Shown here in pieces: positions 1 through 10,500 of a stretch of 64,000 nt of DNA (positions within the stretch are counted from its first letter, which is position 1; each line of letters begins with the position of its first letter). This stretch comes from an uncultured Bacteroidota bacterium. GTDB taxonomy: Bacteria > Bacteroidota > Bacteroidia > 2-12-FULL-35-15. The position numbers and the translations under genes are program-made. Below the pieces are notes generated by a model. It was not told where the DNA came from. It ran no database searches and was given only the letters and a program-made list of their open reading frames with translations. The stretch covers positions 1-64,000 of the forward strand of contig CAINDA010000061.1 in assembly GCA_903847205.1 (NCBI GenBank), in the 5' to 3' direction.

Positions 1-213
1 GGAGATGTGGTTTATACATCTACCGATGGCTTTGCCGACCAGTTTGGAGCCTCTGGTAAAAAAATGATGAAGAAAAAATTTAAAGAAGAGTTGCTTAAAA
101 TTCATCATCAGCCGATGGCCGAACAAAAAGAATACCTGAATAATTTTTTTGAAAACTGGAAAGGCAATACTGAACAGGTGGATGATGTATGTGTTATCGG
201 GATAAAAATATAA
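1..213 (+). CDS. SpoIIE/PP2C-type phosphatase, 3' end only
   Basis: The reading frame is open from base 1 and stops at 211-213, so only the last 70 residues of a larger protein are present. The visible part includes YTSTDGFADQFG and a C-terminal DDVCVIGIKI, almost identical to the ends of the next two genes. That identifies it as the C-terminus of the SpoIIE (PP2C-like) Ser/Thr phosphatase domain. By analogy with its neighbours the missing part should carry a signal peptide, TPR repeats, one membrane helix and a coiled coil. It is the first member of a tandem series of at least three paralogues; the next start codon lies 15 bases after its stop. An internal ATG at 7 is not a real start. Confidence 0.85.
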   Translation, partial: GDVVYTSTDGFADQFGASGKKMMKKKFKEELLKIHHQPMAEQKEYLNNFFENWKGNTEQVDDVCVIGIKI

Positions 214-225
214 TTGTATTTTCGG
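214..225 (+). promoter_or_regulatory. Start-adjacent promoter-like element
   Basis: The sequence TTGTATTTTCGG sits between the stop of the preceding gene and ATG 229. It is repeated exactly before ATG 2446 (2431-2442) and, as TTGTATTTTAG, before the kinase gene starting at 34338 on the minus strand. TATTTTCG resembles the Bacteroidota -7 element TAnnTTTG. If it is used, transcription would start at or very near the ATG. Confidence 0.4.
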
Positions 226-228
226 CGC

Positions 229-2430
229 ATGAAAAAACTCCTGCTCCATTTAATTTTTTATGCGCCCTTACTAAATTTCAATTCGTTTTGTTTTGCCCAA
301 AACAAAAATATTGACTCCCTCGCTGCCCTTATTGAAACTGATAAACCCGATACAAACAAAGTAAATCATTTAAACAAAATATCCCGTGAATATATTAACA
401 TTGGCGACTATGCAAACGGATTGAAATATGGAAATAAAGCACTTGCCTTGGCAAACTCTCTCCCATTCGGAAATAGAAGGGGATGGGCTAAGGGCACTGC
501 CAATTCGTACAACACCATAGGTACTATTTATTTGAGTCAAGGCAATTATTCCCAGGCATTAAAAAATTACCGGATTTCATTAAAGATAAGGGAAGATATT
601 AAGGATAAAAAAGGTATTGCAATATCTTATAACAACATTGGAATAGTGAATATGCATCAGGGAAATGACCCCGAGGCATTGAAAAATTACTATGCATCGC
701 TAAAGATTAGGGAAGAGCTTGGAGATAAACAAGACATTGCAGCTTCTTATAATAATATCGGACTTCTTTTTACTCATCAATTTAATTATTCCGAAGCTTT
801 AAAAAACGACAGCGTTTCATTAAAGATATATGAAGATATTAAGGACAAACATAATATTGCTCTTTCTCACAATAACATCGGAATTATACTTGAGTTACAA
901 AGAAATTTCCAAGAGGCACTGAAAAATTACCTCTGTGCCTTAAAAATATTTGAGGAGACTGGAGACAAACACAGTATTGCATCTTCTTATGGTAATATCG
1001 GAAATCTTTATAAAAATGAAGGCAATTATCAAGAGGAGCAGAAAAACTATTTAGCAGCCTTAAAGATTCAGAAAGAGATTGGAGATAAAAAAGGTATTGC
1101 CAATTCCCTGCTCATTCTTGGCATTGTAGAACTGAAATTGCATAAATTAAAAACTGCTGAAAATTATTTAAACAGTGCACTGCTGATTAGTAATGAAATC
1201 GGAGATTTAGAAAATATTAAGAATAGTCATTCAGGTTTGAATGAATTATACCGCAGTAAGGGGCAATGGAAAGACGCATATATGCATCGCGAGATATCTA
1301 ATGCAATCAAAGATAGTATGGACAATATTGAATCGAAGAAAAAAATCATTGAAAGTACAATTACTAATAAGTTTGAGAAGCAGGAAATTGATGCTAAACA
1401 TGAGCAGGATAAAAAAGATGCAGTAACAGAAGCAGAAAGTAAAAAACAAAAAATAATAATTTTGTCCGTTGCTATTGGCTTGTTAATAGTACTTGTATCA
1501 GCAGTGTTTATTCTTCGATCACTTCGCATTACGCGCCGGCAAAAAAATATAATCGAGTTACAAAAAAATGAAGTCTCCAAACAAAAAGATATTTCAGACA
1601 CTCTGCGCATCATTGCCGAAAAGCAAAAGCACATTGTTGAGGAGAAACAGAAAGAGATTTTAGATTCAATTACCTATGCCAGGCGCATACAAAGAGCACT
1701 GCTCACAAGCGATGAGTATATTAAAAACAACCTTCCGGCAGAGCACTTTATTTTATTTAAACCGAAAGACATTGTAAGCGGTGATTTTTACTGGGCATTA
1801 CGCAATCCGCCTCTTTCAGGCGAAACAAGCAGAGGGCTTTTTTATATTGCCGCAGCCGACTGCACTGGCCATGGTGTTCCCGGAGCTTTTATGAGTATGT
1901 TAAACATTTCCTACTTTAACGAAAATGTGATAGAACGCAGTATACGCATGCCTCACGATATACTTAATGCCCAGCGTACTGAAATTATAAAAGCCCTCAA
2001 CCCTCCCGGCAGCACCGAGGTTTCGAAAGACGGGATGGACTGCATATTATGTGTTTATGATTTTGATAAAATGCTGTTACATTTTGCGGCCGCAAACAAT
2101 CCTTTATGGTTAGTTCGTAATAGTGAACTGATAGAATACAAAGGCGATAAAATGCCCGTAGGTAAATACACCGAAGAAATGCTCCCCTTTACTTTGCAGA
2201 CAATTGAACTGCAAAAAGGCGACATTATTTATACTTCTACCGATGGCTTTGCCGACCAGTTCGGCACTAATGGTAAAAAAATGATGAAGAAAACCTTCAA
2301 AGAGGAGTTGCTGAAGATTCACCAGAGTCCAATGAAGGAGCAGAAAGAATACCTGAATAATTTTTTCGAAAGCTGGAAAGGCAATACTGAACAGGTGGAC
2401 GATGTGTGTATAATCGGAGTGAAAATATAA
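229..2430 (+). CDS. TPR-repeat membrane protein with SpoIIE/PP2C phosphatase domain
   Basis: A 733-residue membrane sensor-phosphatase. An N-terminal signal sequence ends near FCFAQ. At least six TPR-like repeats of about 40 residues follow (about 60-370, recurring YNNIG and GNYxxALKNY). A charged linker leads to one membrane helix at about 407-430, then a coiled coil and a SpoIIE-type domain from about 474 containing GDFYWAL, ADCTGHGVPGAFMS and STDGFADQF. The family dephosphorylates Ser/Thr in partner-switching pathways, with the TPR part outside the membrane as a likely sensor; the substrate here is unknown. I chose ATG 229 because the signal peptide begins there; an upstream in-frame TTG at 214 adds only MYFRR and overlaps a promoter-like element. 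No anti-sigma or anti-anti-sigma partner is visible nearby. Confidence 0.85.
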   Translation: MKKLLLHLIFYAPLLNFNSFCFAQNKNIDSLAALIETDKPDTNKVNHLNKISREYINIGDYANGLKYGNKALALANSLPFGNRRGWAKGTANSYNTIGTIYLSQGNYSQALKNYRISLKIREDIKDKKGIAISYNNIGIVNMHQGNDPEALKNYYASLKIREELGDKQDIAASYNNIGLLFTHQFNYSEALKNDSVSLKIYEDIKDKHNIALSHNNIGIILELQRNFQEALKNYLCALKIFEETGDKHSIASSYGNIGNLYKNEGNYQEEQKNYLAALKIQKEIGDKKGIANSLLILGIVELKLHKLKTAENYLNSALLISNEIGDLENIKNSHSGLNELYRSKGQWKDAYMHREISNAIKDSMDNIESKKKIIESTITNKFEKQEIDAKHEQDKKDAVTEAESKKQKIIILSVAIGLLIVLVSAVFILRSLRITRRQKNIIELQKNEVSKQKDISDTLRIIAEKQKHIVEEKQKEILDSITYARRIQRALLTSDEYIKNNLPAEHFILFKPKDIVSGDFYWALRNPPLSGETSRGLFYIAAADCTGHGVPGAFMSMLNISYFNENVIERSIRMPHDILNAQRTEIIKALNPPGSTEVSKDGMDCILCVYDFDKMLLHFAAANNPLWLVRNSELIEYKGDKMPVGKYTEEMLPFTLQTIELQKGDIIYTSTDGFADQFGTNGKKMMKKTFKEELLKIHQSPMKEQKEYLNNFFESWKGNTEQVDDVCIIGVKI

Positions 2431-2442
2431 TTGTATTTTCGG
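2431..2442 (+). promoter_or_regulatory. Start-adjacent promoter-like element, second copy
   Basis: An exact repeat of the element at 214-225, in the 15-base gap between two tandem phosphatase genes. A copy in each gap could let each paralogue be transcribed separately despite the tight spacing. Confidence 0.4.
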
Positions 2443-2445
2443 TAG

Positions 2446-4953
2446 ATGAAAAAACTCCTGCTGCCTGCTGTTTTATTCTTTTGTCTTTTATCTTTAAATT
2501 GTTTTGCTCAAAACAAAAACATTGTTTCCCTGCTTACACTGATAAAAAAAGATAAGGAGGATACTCTTAAAGTAATCCGTTTTAATGATTTATGCAGGGA
2601 ATATGCACAAATTGGTCTTTTCGATACTGCAATTCGGTATGTTAATGCTTCATTGAAACTAGCTGAGCAATTATTACAGCGAAGTAAAAATTCTTCAGAA
2701 GCCGGAAGAGTTAAAATATTGATTGCTGATTCATATGGAAGCATCGGAATTATAAACCGAATAAGGGGCAATTATTCTCAATCATTAGAATATAATTTTA
2801 AGGCTCTGAATATTGATGAAGAACTTGGAAATAAAAACGATATTATAGCCAGGCTTGGCAATATAGGAAATGTATATTACGATAAAGGAGATTACCCTAT
2901 TGCGTTGGATTATCTTTTCAAGGCCCTGAAGCTGGCTGCGGAAATTAAAAATAAAAATTACATCTCAACCAACCTGGGTAACATCGGTAATGTATATTCC
3001 AGCCAGGGAAATTACCCCCAGGCGCTGTATTATCATTTGAAGACATTAGAAATGGATGAAGAACGGGGGGATAAAAATGACATTGCGGGGGATTTTTGCA
3101 ACATTGGGGATATCTATGAAAGGCAAGCAGATTACTCTAAAGCATTGAACTACTTCAATAAGGCTTTAAAATTAGGAAAGGAGATCGGAAATAAAACGTA
3201 TATTGAAATATTTCTCGGCGACATAGGTAATGTTTATAAGCTGCTAGCACAATTAATATTGACTCCAGCAAAGGCCGGATCTTCTGGAGCCCCCACAAAA
3301 TCAGAGCTCTTATCCAAATCATTAGATTATTATTTCAAGGCATTGAAAATGGCCCAGGAGCTTGGAGACAAAAATGGAGTTGTAAGGCATCTCGACAACA
3401 TTGGAACTGTTTATGCAGAACAAAAAGATTATCCCAAAGCACTTGATTATTTTTTCATGGGATTAAAGAGGGCAGAAGAAATTGGAGAAAAGGGCAGTAT
3501 TGCCGACTGTCTGAACAATATTGGTTCTGCTTATAGCTCTTTAAAAAAATATAATGAGGCATTTAATTATACTTACAAAGCCTTAGCGCTTTCCGATAGC
3601 ATTGGGGCAAAAAATAGTGTTAAAGATTGTTATTCCAATTTAAGCGATCTCTATAAACAAGCAAATGTTCCACTGCCAGACACCATTGGCAGTAAGCTTT
3701 TAACATTGGAGCAGATGCGCTTACGCTCACTTTATTATTTCAAAAGGTCTATTGAAATACGCGATACTCTTTTTAGCCAAGAGAACAAAAAACAATTGGT
3801 GCAGAGTGCAATGACCTACGAATTCGATAAAAAAGAACTCGCATCCAAGGCTGAGCAGGATAAAAAAGATGCGATAACAGCTTCAGAAAGTAAAAAACAA
3901 AAAATCATTATCATATCAGTTGCCGGCGGTTTATTGCTGGTGATGATATTTGCCGGCCTCATTTTCCGCTCCCTTCGGATAACACGGCGGCAAAAAAACA
4001 TTATTGAGCTTCAGAAAAATGAAGTAATTGAACAAAAAAACGAAGTAACAAAACAAAAAGATATAGCCGACAGCCAGCGGATTATAGCTGTTGAGCTTCG
4101 TGAAATTGCTGAAAATCAAAAACACATTGTTGAAGAAAAACAGAAAGAAATATTAGATTCCATTACCTATGCAAGGCGCATACAAAGGGCTTTGCTTACC
4201 AGCGATGAGTATATTAAAAACAATTTCACGGCAGACCTCTCAAAAGGCGAAGGCGGAGCTTCCGAATATTTTATTTTGTTTAAACCCAAAGATATTGTAA
4301 GCGGTGATTTTTACTGGGCATTGCGTACACCGCCTCCTTTAGGGGAAACAGGAAGAGGGCTTTTTTATATCGCTGCCGCCGACTGCACCGGACATGGGGT
4401 TCCCGGCGCTTTTATGAGCATGTTAAACATTTCTTATTTTAACGAAAATGTCATAGAGCGTGGTATCCGCCTGCCGCATGATATACTTAATGCCCAGCGC
4501 ACTGAAATTATAAAGGCTCTCAATCCCCTTGGAAGCAAAGAGGTTTCTAAAGACGGCATGGACTGTATACTCTGCGCCTATGATCTTGATAAAAAACTTC
4601 TGCACTTCGCGGCAGCGAATAATCCTTTGTGGCTTGTGCGAAACGGTGAACTCATAGAATACAAAGCGGATAAAATGCCGGTAGGGAAATATATGGATGA
4701 TGTGGAGTCGTTTACCCTGCAGAAAATAGAACTCCAAAAAGGTGATATTATTTATACCTCCACTGATGGCTTTGCCGATCAGTTCGGTACCAACGGTAAA
4801 AAAATGATGAAGAAAACATTCAAAGAGGAGTTGCTAAAGATTCACCAGAGTCCAATGAAGGAGCAGAAAGAATACCTGAATAATTTTTTCGAAAGCTGGA
4901 AAGGCAATACTGAACAGGTGGATGATGTTTGTGTTATCGGGGTGAGAATATAA
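2446..4953 (+). CDS. TPR-repeat membrane protein with SpoIIE/PP2C phosphatase domain, paralogue
   Basis: An 835-residue paralogue of the preceding gene. A signal peptide (cleavage near NCFAQ) is followed by TPR repeats to about residue 400, a membrane helix at about 485-507, a coiled coil with EQKNEVTKQK-type heptads and a SpoIIE/PP2C domain from about 567. The domain has the same GDFYWAL, ADCTGHGVPGAFMS and STDGFADQF motifs. The last 50 residues are nearly identical to the upstream copy, which suggests recent duplication or gene conversion. Two stretches are absent from the upstream copy: one between TPR units (about residues 267-287) and one ending GEGGAS at the start of the catalytic domain. 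The start is unambiguous because the in-frame TAG at 2443 immediately precedes ATG 2446. Confidence 0.85.
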   Translation: MKKLLLPAVLFFCLLSLNCFAQNKNIVSLLTLIKKDKEDTLKVIRFNDLCREYAQIGLFDTAIRYVNASLKLAEQLLQRSKNSSEAGRVKILIADSYGSIGIINRIRGNYSQSLEYNFKALNIDEELGNKNDIIARLGNIGNVYYDKGDYPIALDYLFKALKLAAEIKNKNYISTNLGNIGNVYSSQGNYPQALYYHLKTLEMDEERGDKNDIAGDFCNIGDIYERQADYSKALNYFNKALKLGKEIGNKTYIEIFLGDIGNVYKLLAQLILTPAKAGSSGAPTKSELLSKSLDYYFKALKMAQELGDKNGVVRHLDNIGTVYAEQKDYPKALDYFFMGLKRAEEIGEKGSIADCLNNIGSAYSSLKKYNEAFNYTYKALALSDSIGAKNSVKDCYSNLSDLYKQANVPLPDTIGSKLLTLEQMRLRSLYYFKRSIEIRDTLFSQENKKQLVQSAMTYEFDKKELASKAEQDKKDAITASESKKQKIIIISVAGGLLLVMIFAGLIFRSLRITRRQKNIIELQKNEVIEQKNEVTKQKDIADSQRIIAVELREIAENQKHIVEEKQKEILDSITYARRIQRALLTSDEYIKNNFTADLSKGEGGASEYFILFKPKDIVSGDFYWALRTPPPLGETGRGLFYIAAADCTGHGVPGAFMSMLNISYFNENVIERGIRLPHDILNAQRTEIIKALNPLGSKEVSKDGMDCILCAYDLDKKLLHFAAANNPLWLVRNGELIEYKADKMPVGKYMDDVESFTLQKIELQKGDIIYTSTDGFADQFGTNGKKMMKKTFKEELLKIHQSPMKEQKEYLNNFFESWKGNTEQVDDVCVIGVRI

Positions 4954-5046
4954 ATGGGAAAACAGCTCAAAATAGTTTTCCCGCTTATTCTTGCATCTGA
5001 CACATAGTTCCAACGCATTCTAAATAGAGTGCATTGCTTAGAAGCC

Positions 5047-7275
5047 TTACCATTGTTTATTAAATTGCAGAATACCCCATGCCAGGGCATAAAACAATAT
5101 ACTGCATAGCAGCGCAGTGCTTAATCCATAAGTAAATGCGAGCAGCAGCACCAGTGAAGATCCGCCAACGCTGGCAATCCCGTTAAAGGCAAAACCCCAG
5201 TCAACAAGCTCTCCTACTCTCTTTACAGCAAACGGAAAAGGCATGCCCATGAAAAAACCTAATGGCAGCAGAAAAATTACCGAAAGCGAAACACGCATTC
5301 CAAACTCCAGCGAGGATGCGGAAGACCGGATGTTCTTAAAAACAAATACTTCTGCCAGTACCCATAGAATAATCAGAATGAAAGGAAAATATTCTTTTAC
5401 CCTTCCCGAAAATTTGCTGCCGATTCCTGCGCCAACAAGCAATGGGAGAAGTACTGTCATAAAGCTGTAAACAGACGCTCCAAGGAATAAAGTATAACGT
5501 TGAATCAATACTACTTCTATCATCATGAAACCGGCACCTATGGCAATAAAATACAAGCAAGCACTCAGGTTCAGCTTTCCGCCGCTTTTAAAAAAGAAAG
5601 ACAGCAGGTACAGCAGCAAAAGAAGAACTATGCTCAGAGAAAGTAAAATGCTGACAATTATTTTTGAGAGCGGAAAACCATAAATTTCAAGCGGGATGAT
5701 ATGTTTCATATTTTCAGCGCTTAGGTTTTTCAACAGCCCCATCTGTGCGATAAATGGGTGGTCATCTGTGGAGGGAGAAAGGTTTGTTTTTGATTCCTGC
5801 GCAACGGCCATCCAGCCTTTGGTAACAATCTGGTTTATTTTATTTCCTGCAATAGAATCCACGGCAGGGTATACAAGGTGGGCAGAAGTATAGGTTTCAG
5901 GTGTAATTGCTCCAATTGCATTGTTCATCATTTCGGTGCTCAATTCATTTTTTGAAAACAGCAGAACATGTCTATGCATCTGAGGCAGCGCAATAACCGC
6001 AATGTGTTTCTCCGGATTTTTAATTCCTTCTGCTTTCAAAGCATCCAGGGCTTCTGTCACAGCACGGGGAATATAAAACTGGTGTTCCATTATTAATATT
6101 CCTTTGTCCGACAAGGCGCGATAATAATCCCTGAAAGCATCGGTAGTAAATACGTAAGTTTCCGACATTGCAAATGCACCTGAAACCATAGAAGCAAAAG
6201 TATTGGTACTTACTGAAATCATCAGGTCGAACGTATTGTTAAACCTATGCACATAAGGCCTTACATCTTCTGTAATTACTTTCACGCGCGGGTCTTTGTA
6301 AATGTTTCCTGAAAAGGAAGACAGCTCACCAACGGTCATCATTCGGTTTATTTCCGGAATCACTTCTACTGCGTGAACTTCTTTCGCCCCCAGGCTGAGC
6401 GCCTGCAATACATCAACTCCTCCGCCTGCGCCCATTACCAGTACTTTTGCATTTGGTGTTTTGGTTAAAACATATTCAAAGTCGAGCAGAAAATTTTTCT
6501 TCAAAGAATCTTTCTGACTCCAGTCTCCATTAAAGCCAATTACAGGGGCATTGGCAGCATTATCAATTTGTATTCCCCTATCGGCAGCGTCATATTCAAA
6601 TACTTTCAGCTTTGCCATCGCATCCCAATGTTTTAAAATTACAGGGGCATGTTCTTCTTTAACAGGATCAAGGAGCGTGTTTGAATAAAATGAAAAAACA
6701 AAAAACAGGGCGAGTAATAAAAACGGCACAATCCGCCATTTATTAAAAGCAAAAAAGCAGGCGGCTATTAACGGCAGTATAATCAGGAAGGCAGCAATGG
6801 CAGTTCCAGCTATATTCATGGCCGCTACTGCGAACACCACACCAATGCCGGCGCCGATAAGATCAGCCATATACAAGCTGTTCATCTCCGAATAATTTTC
6901 CCTGAAAAGTTTGGTGATGACAATTCCGCCGGAATAAAAAGGTAGCGATAGTAATACAATCAACCCTGAAAATTTCAACTGCTGCATGTGAGAAATATAC
7001 AGTTTGGAAAAATCAAGGTTTAAGCGCATCGCAATAGACGGGCCGATAAGAGCAAATACAACTGTGAGAGAAAGCAGGAGAGGTGTTGTGTTTTTTTTTG
7101 CGAGAGCCTGGAAAATGCGCAGCGACAAGGCTCCGAGCCCCATGCCGAAGATGGCCAAGGAAAGGATAAGAAAAGCAAATGTATAAAAATATTCAGCGGA
7201 TAAAATACGCGTCCACGTTAATTCAAGTGACAGCAGGCTGAGAGAAAGAAGGGAAACAATAATTTTATTTTTCAT
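5047..7275 (-). CDS. Membrane spermidine-synthase-like protein (fused methyltransferase-fold domain)
   Basis: A 742-residue polytopic membrane protein. About six hydrophobic helices occupy the first 215 residues. A soluble Rossmann domain follows, with VLVMGAGGGVDVLQAL, the acidic strand end AVEVIPE and a later EDVRPYVH. About seven more helices follow from residue 530. This layout is that of the spermidine synthase-like integral membrane proteins, whose soluble domain has an aminopropyltransferase/methyltransferase fold that binds S-adenosylmethionine or its decarboxylated form. The actual substrate is unknown, and the name does not prove polyamine synthesis. The gene converges with the phosphatase genes and stands alone on its strand. 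Confidence 0.75.
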   Translation of the reverse strand: MKNKIIVSLLSLSLLSLELTWTRILSAEYFYTFAFLILSLAIFGMGLGALSLRIFQALAKKNTTPLLLSLTVVFALIGPSIAMRLNLDFSKLYISHMQQLKFSGLIVLLSLPFYSGGIVITKLFRENYSEMNSLYMADLIGAGIGVVFAVAAMNIAGTAIAAFLIILPLIAACFFAFNKWRIVPFLLLALFFVFSFYSNTLLDPVKEEHAPVILKHWDAMAKLKVFEYDAADRGIQIDNAANAPVIGFNGDWSQKDSLKKNFLLDFEYVLTKTPNAKVLVMGAGGGVDVLQALSLGAKEVHAVEVIPEINRMMTVGELSSFSGNIYKDPRVKVITEDVRPYVHRFNNTFDLMISVSTNTFASMVSGAFAMSETYVFTTDAFRDYYRALSDKGILIMEHQFYIPRAVTEALDALKAEGIKNPEKHIAVIALPQMHRHVLLFSKNELSTEMMNNAIGAITPETYTSAHLVYPAVDSIAGNKINQIVTKGWMAVAQESKTNLSPSTDDHPFIAQMGLLKNLSAENMKHIIPLEIYGFPLSKIIVSILLSLSIVLLLLLYLLSFFFKSGGKLNLSACLYFIAIGAGFMMIEVVLIQRYTLFLGASVYSFMTVLLPLLVGAGIGSKFSGRVKEYFPFILIILWVLAEVFVFKNIRSSASSLEFGMRVSLSVIFLLPLGFFMGMPFPFAVKRVGELVDWGFAFNGIASVGGSSLVLLLAFTYGLSTALLCSILFYALAWGILQFNKQW

Positions 7276-7589
7276 ATTTATTTTTGAATAAATTATGTTT
7301 ATCGGATTAAAAAAAATCCTGTAACAAGTTTACACATTTAATTTAATCCGGTAAAACTGATGCGATTTAAGTGCTTTCGTCATTACGTTTTTTATCTCAC
7401 GCAGATGGCGAAGATTCGCGCAGATTAATAAACAGCTTTGAAAATCTTGTTGTCTGCAGAGAGCCTTAAACACCCCAAACAAATAATTGCCAAATCCCCG
7501 CACTTAATAAATAGAGAACCGCATACGATAAAACATCCGCTTGTTTGCTTTTTAATGCATGCACATTTGTGTCATAAATTATAAACCAA
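7276..7589. other. Intergenic region between divergent genes
   Basis: A 314-base gap between divergent starts. At about 7395-7430 there is a short stretch of phased repeats (CTCACGCAGATGGCG followed by ATTCGCGCAGATT), of the same general style as the repeats near 19.8 and 40.2 kb. CACATTTG at 7562-7569 is a weak match to the Bacteroidota -7 element for the downstream macroglobulin gene. No RNA gene is recognisable. Confidence 0.4.
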
Positions 7590-10500
7590 ATGAAAACTAA
7601 AAACAAAATCCAGCTATTATTATCAGCAGCTGTTCTGATCTTCATCACCCTGTTGAGCGCCTGTTACAGCTCCAGGCCGAAAATGATTAATCCTAACCCC
7701 GCTTTTGCGAAATACATTTCGGGTTATACTTCCGGTATGGTTTCCCGAAAGTCAAGCATCCGCATTGAGCTTGCGCATGGCTTGAATGAAAATCAGGCTG
7801 TGAAACCCGCAGTAAATTCAGTCGCTCCCGTTGCAAATGCCGCTGCTGCCCGCATTGCAGCACTGCCTGATTCATCTTTATTGAAAGATGCATTTTCTTT
7901 TGAACCAAAAATTAAAGGACACGCTATATGGATCAGCGACCGTGTCATTGAATTTATCCCGGCAGAGGAGCTTCCTTCTAATCAGTTTTATGATGTTGCT
8001 TTTAATCTTAAAAATGTTGCGACTGTTAAAAATGATTTGGAAACATTCAATTTTCAGATGTCAACCTATCCGCAGAATTTATTTGTAAGTCTTGACGGCC
8101 TTCGCAGTTATGACAATGACGATATTGAATGGGAAAAATTAACAGGAAAAATTACAACTTCTGACTTTGTTGATACCGCCTGCATCAGAAAAGTATTAAC
8201 TGTTACACAGAATGGTAAACCCCTGCAGGTGCAATTAAGTTATGCTTACAACAATGAGTTTTATTTTTTTGTTGACAGTGTGGAAAGAAAAGAACAGGCC
8301 GGAAAGCTTGTTGTCAGCTGGACAGGAGAGCCTATCAAAAGCATCAGCTCAGGAATGCAGGAAATCTCTATTCCCGCACTTGGCAATTTTTCAGTATCAA
8401 ATGCGCAGGTGATTGACGACGGTGACCAGTATGTAGATTTAACTTTCAGCGATCCTATTCAGTACAATCAAAATTTTAAAGGGATTATCAATATTCAGGG
8501 AGAAGATAATCTGACCTACACTGCAGAGGTGAATCACGTAAAAATATTTTTGAAAAACCGCACTGTCGGCGATAAGCTGATAACAGTAACAACGGGCATC
8601 AAAAACTTTAAGGGATATAAAATGAGCCTTCCTTACAGCGACAGCCTGCACTTTGAAGAACCGCATCCTTTAGTGCGCATCAAAGGAAACGGATGTATTC
8701 TTCCGAACTCAAACGGATTAATTTTTCCATTCGAAGCAATCGGCCTTAAATCAGCAGATGTACGCGTCATTAAAATTTTTGATAATAACGTGCACCAATT
8801 TTTACAGACAAATAATTTAGACGGTGAAGACGGATTAACCCGTGTAGGTAAGGTTGTTGCAAAGAAAAAAATTGCTTTGAATTATGATAAAAAAATGAAT
8901 TTGAAACAATGGAATACATTTGTTATTGATCTCGGAAAACTCATTGCCCCCGACCCGGGTGCTATCTACAGAGTAAGTATAAAGTTTAAAAAGAGCTATG
9001 CATTATGCGACTGCGCGGGAGTGGCTGATGAGGACGCCGGAAATAATGATGAGCAGTTTCGTTTAGATGAGGCAGAGGAAAATAATAATGAACAAGCCCA
9101 CGCTGCCGTGGAGAAAGACTGGAATGAAAATGACTGGAACCGATACAGCTATTTCGACGGCGGTTATGAGCATTGGAACAATTATAATGACGGTTATTCC
9201 CCATGCAGTAAGGAATATTACAGAGGCAAAGGCGTAAGCAGAAATATTCTTGCATCCGATCTTGGTTTGATTTATAAGTTAGACGACAATAAAATGTCGC
9301 ATGCTTTTGTGAGTAATATGATTACCGCCAAACCATTAGCTGGAGCCATAGTTGAATATTACGATTATACCAAACAAGTAATTGCTTCCGGAGTAACGGA
9401 CGCAGAAGGCATGCTGGATATACAATTAAAACGCAAACCCTTTCTGATGCTTGCTAAATCTGGCAAACAGCGCGGTTATTTAAAGCTGCTGGACGGCAAT
9501 GTAAATTCATTAAGCAAGTTTGATGTGGAAGGAGAAGTAGTACAAAAAGGCGTGAAAGGCTTTATCTATGGGGAGCGCGGTGTTTGGCGTCCCGGCGATT
9601 CGCTGTACTTAAATTTTATTATGGAAGATAAAGACAAACGTCTGCCTCCAAATCATCCAGTGAAGTTTGAGTTGAAAGACCCTAACGGACAGGTTGTATA
9701 CCAAACTACAAAAACAAAAAATGTAAACGGCAACTATGATTTCCGCACTGCAACAGCTGTTGAAGCGCCCACTGGAAATTATAATGCAACCGCAACTGTA
9801 GGTAACCGAATTTTTACTGAAGATTTTAAAATTGAAACTGTAAAGCCTAACCGTTTAAAAATTGCATTGAACTTTGATAAAGACACAACGGCTAAAATGG
9901 CTGTAAAGTGGCTTCACGGGGCCATTGCAAAAAATTTACACGCAATGGTAAGTGTAAGTGTAAACCAATCGAAAACTTCTTTCCCTAAATATAAAGCCTA
10001 CGAATTCGATTCGCCGATAAGAAATTACAGCTCCAATACCGAAAGTGTTTTTGACGGAAATCTTGATGAAAAAGGAGAAGCTGAATTGGATACGAAGCTG
10101 AACACAGGGCAGACAGCCCCTGGCATGTTACGCGCAACTTATATTTCCAAAGTGTTTGAAGAAGGCGGTGATTTCAGCATCGACCGTTACAGTGTGCCTT
10201 ATTCTCCTTACAAAACATACATAGGCCTGCATGCACCTGAAACAAAGGGTTACGACAATGCATTTGAAACAGATCATGCTTATAAATTTGATGTGGTAAC
10301 CATTGATGATAAAGGAACTTTGGTAAATGCCAATAAACTGCAGGTGAAAATATATAAAATGCAGTGGCGCTGGTGGTATGAAAAAGATCAGGAAGATCTT
10401 GCACATTATATTTCACGTTCAGGCACAATAGTATTAAAAGATACCACCATCAAGACAAACCAGGGCAGAGGCGAATTTAAATTTAAAGTTAATTATCCCG

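Noticed and set aside
1227-1634. Antisense frame within the TPR-SpoIIE gene
   Set aside because: A shadow of the coding strand, with Cys/Phe/Ile-rich composition typical of antisense of Lys-rich code.
7466-7648. 60-residue minus-strand frame with a hydrophobic end
   Set aside because: Its start lies antisense within the macroglobulin signal sequence, and it has no other sign of being a gene.
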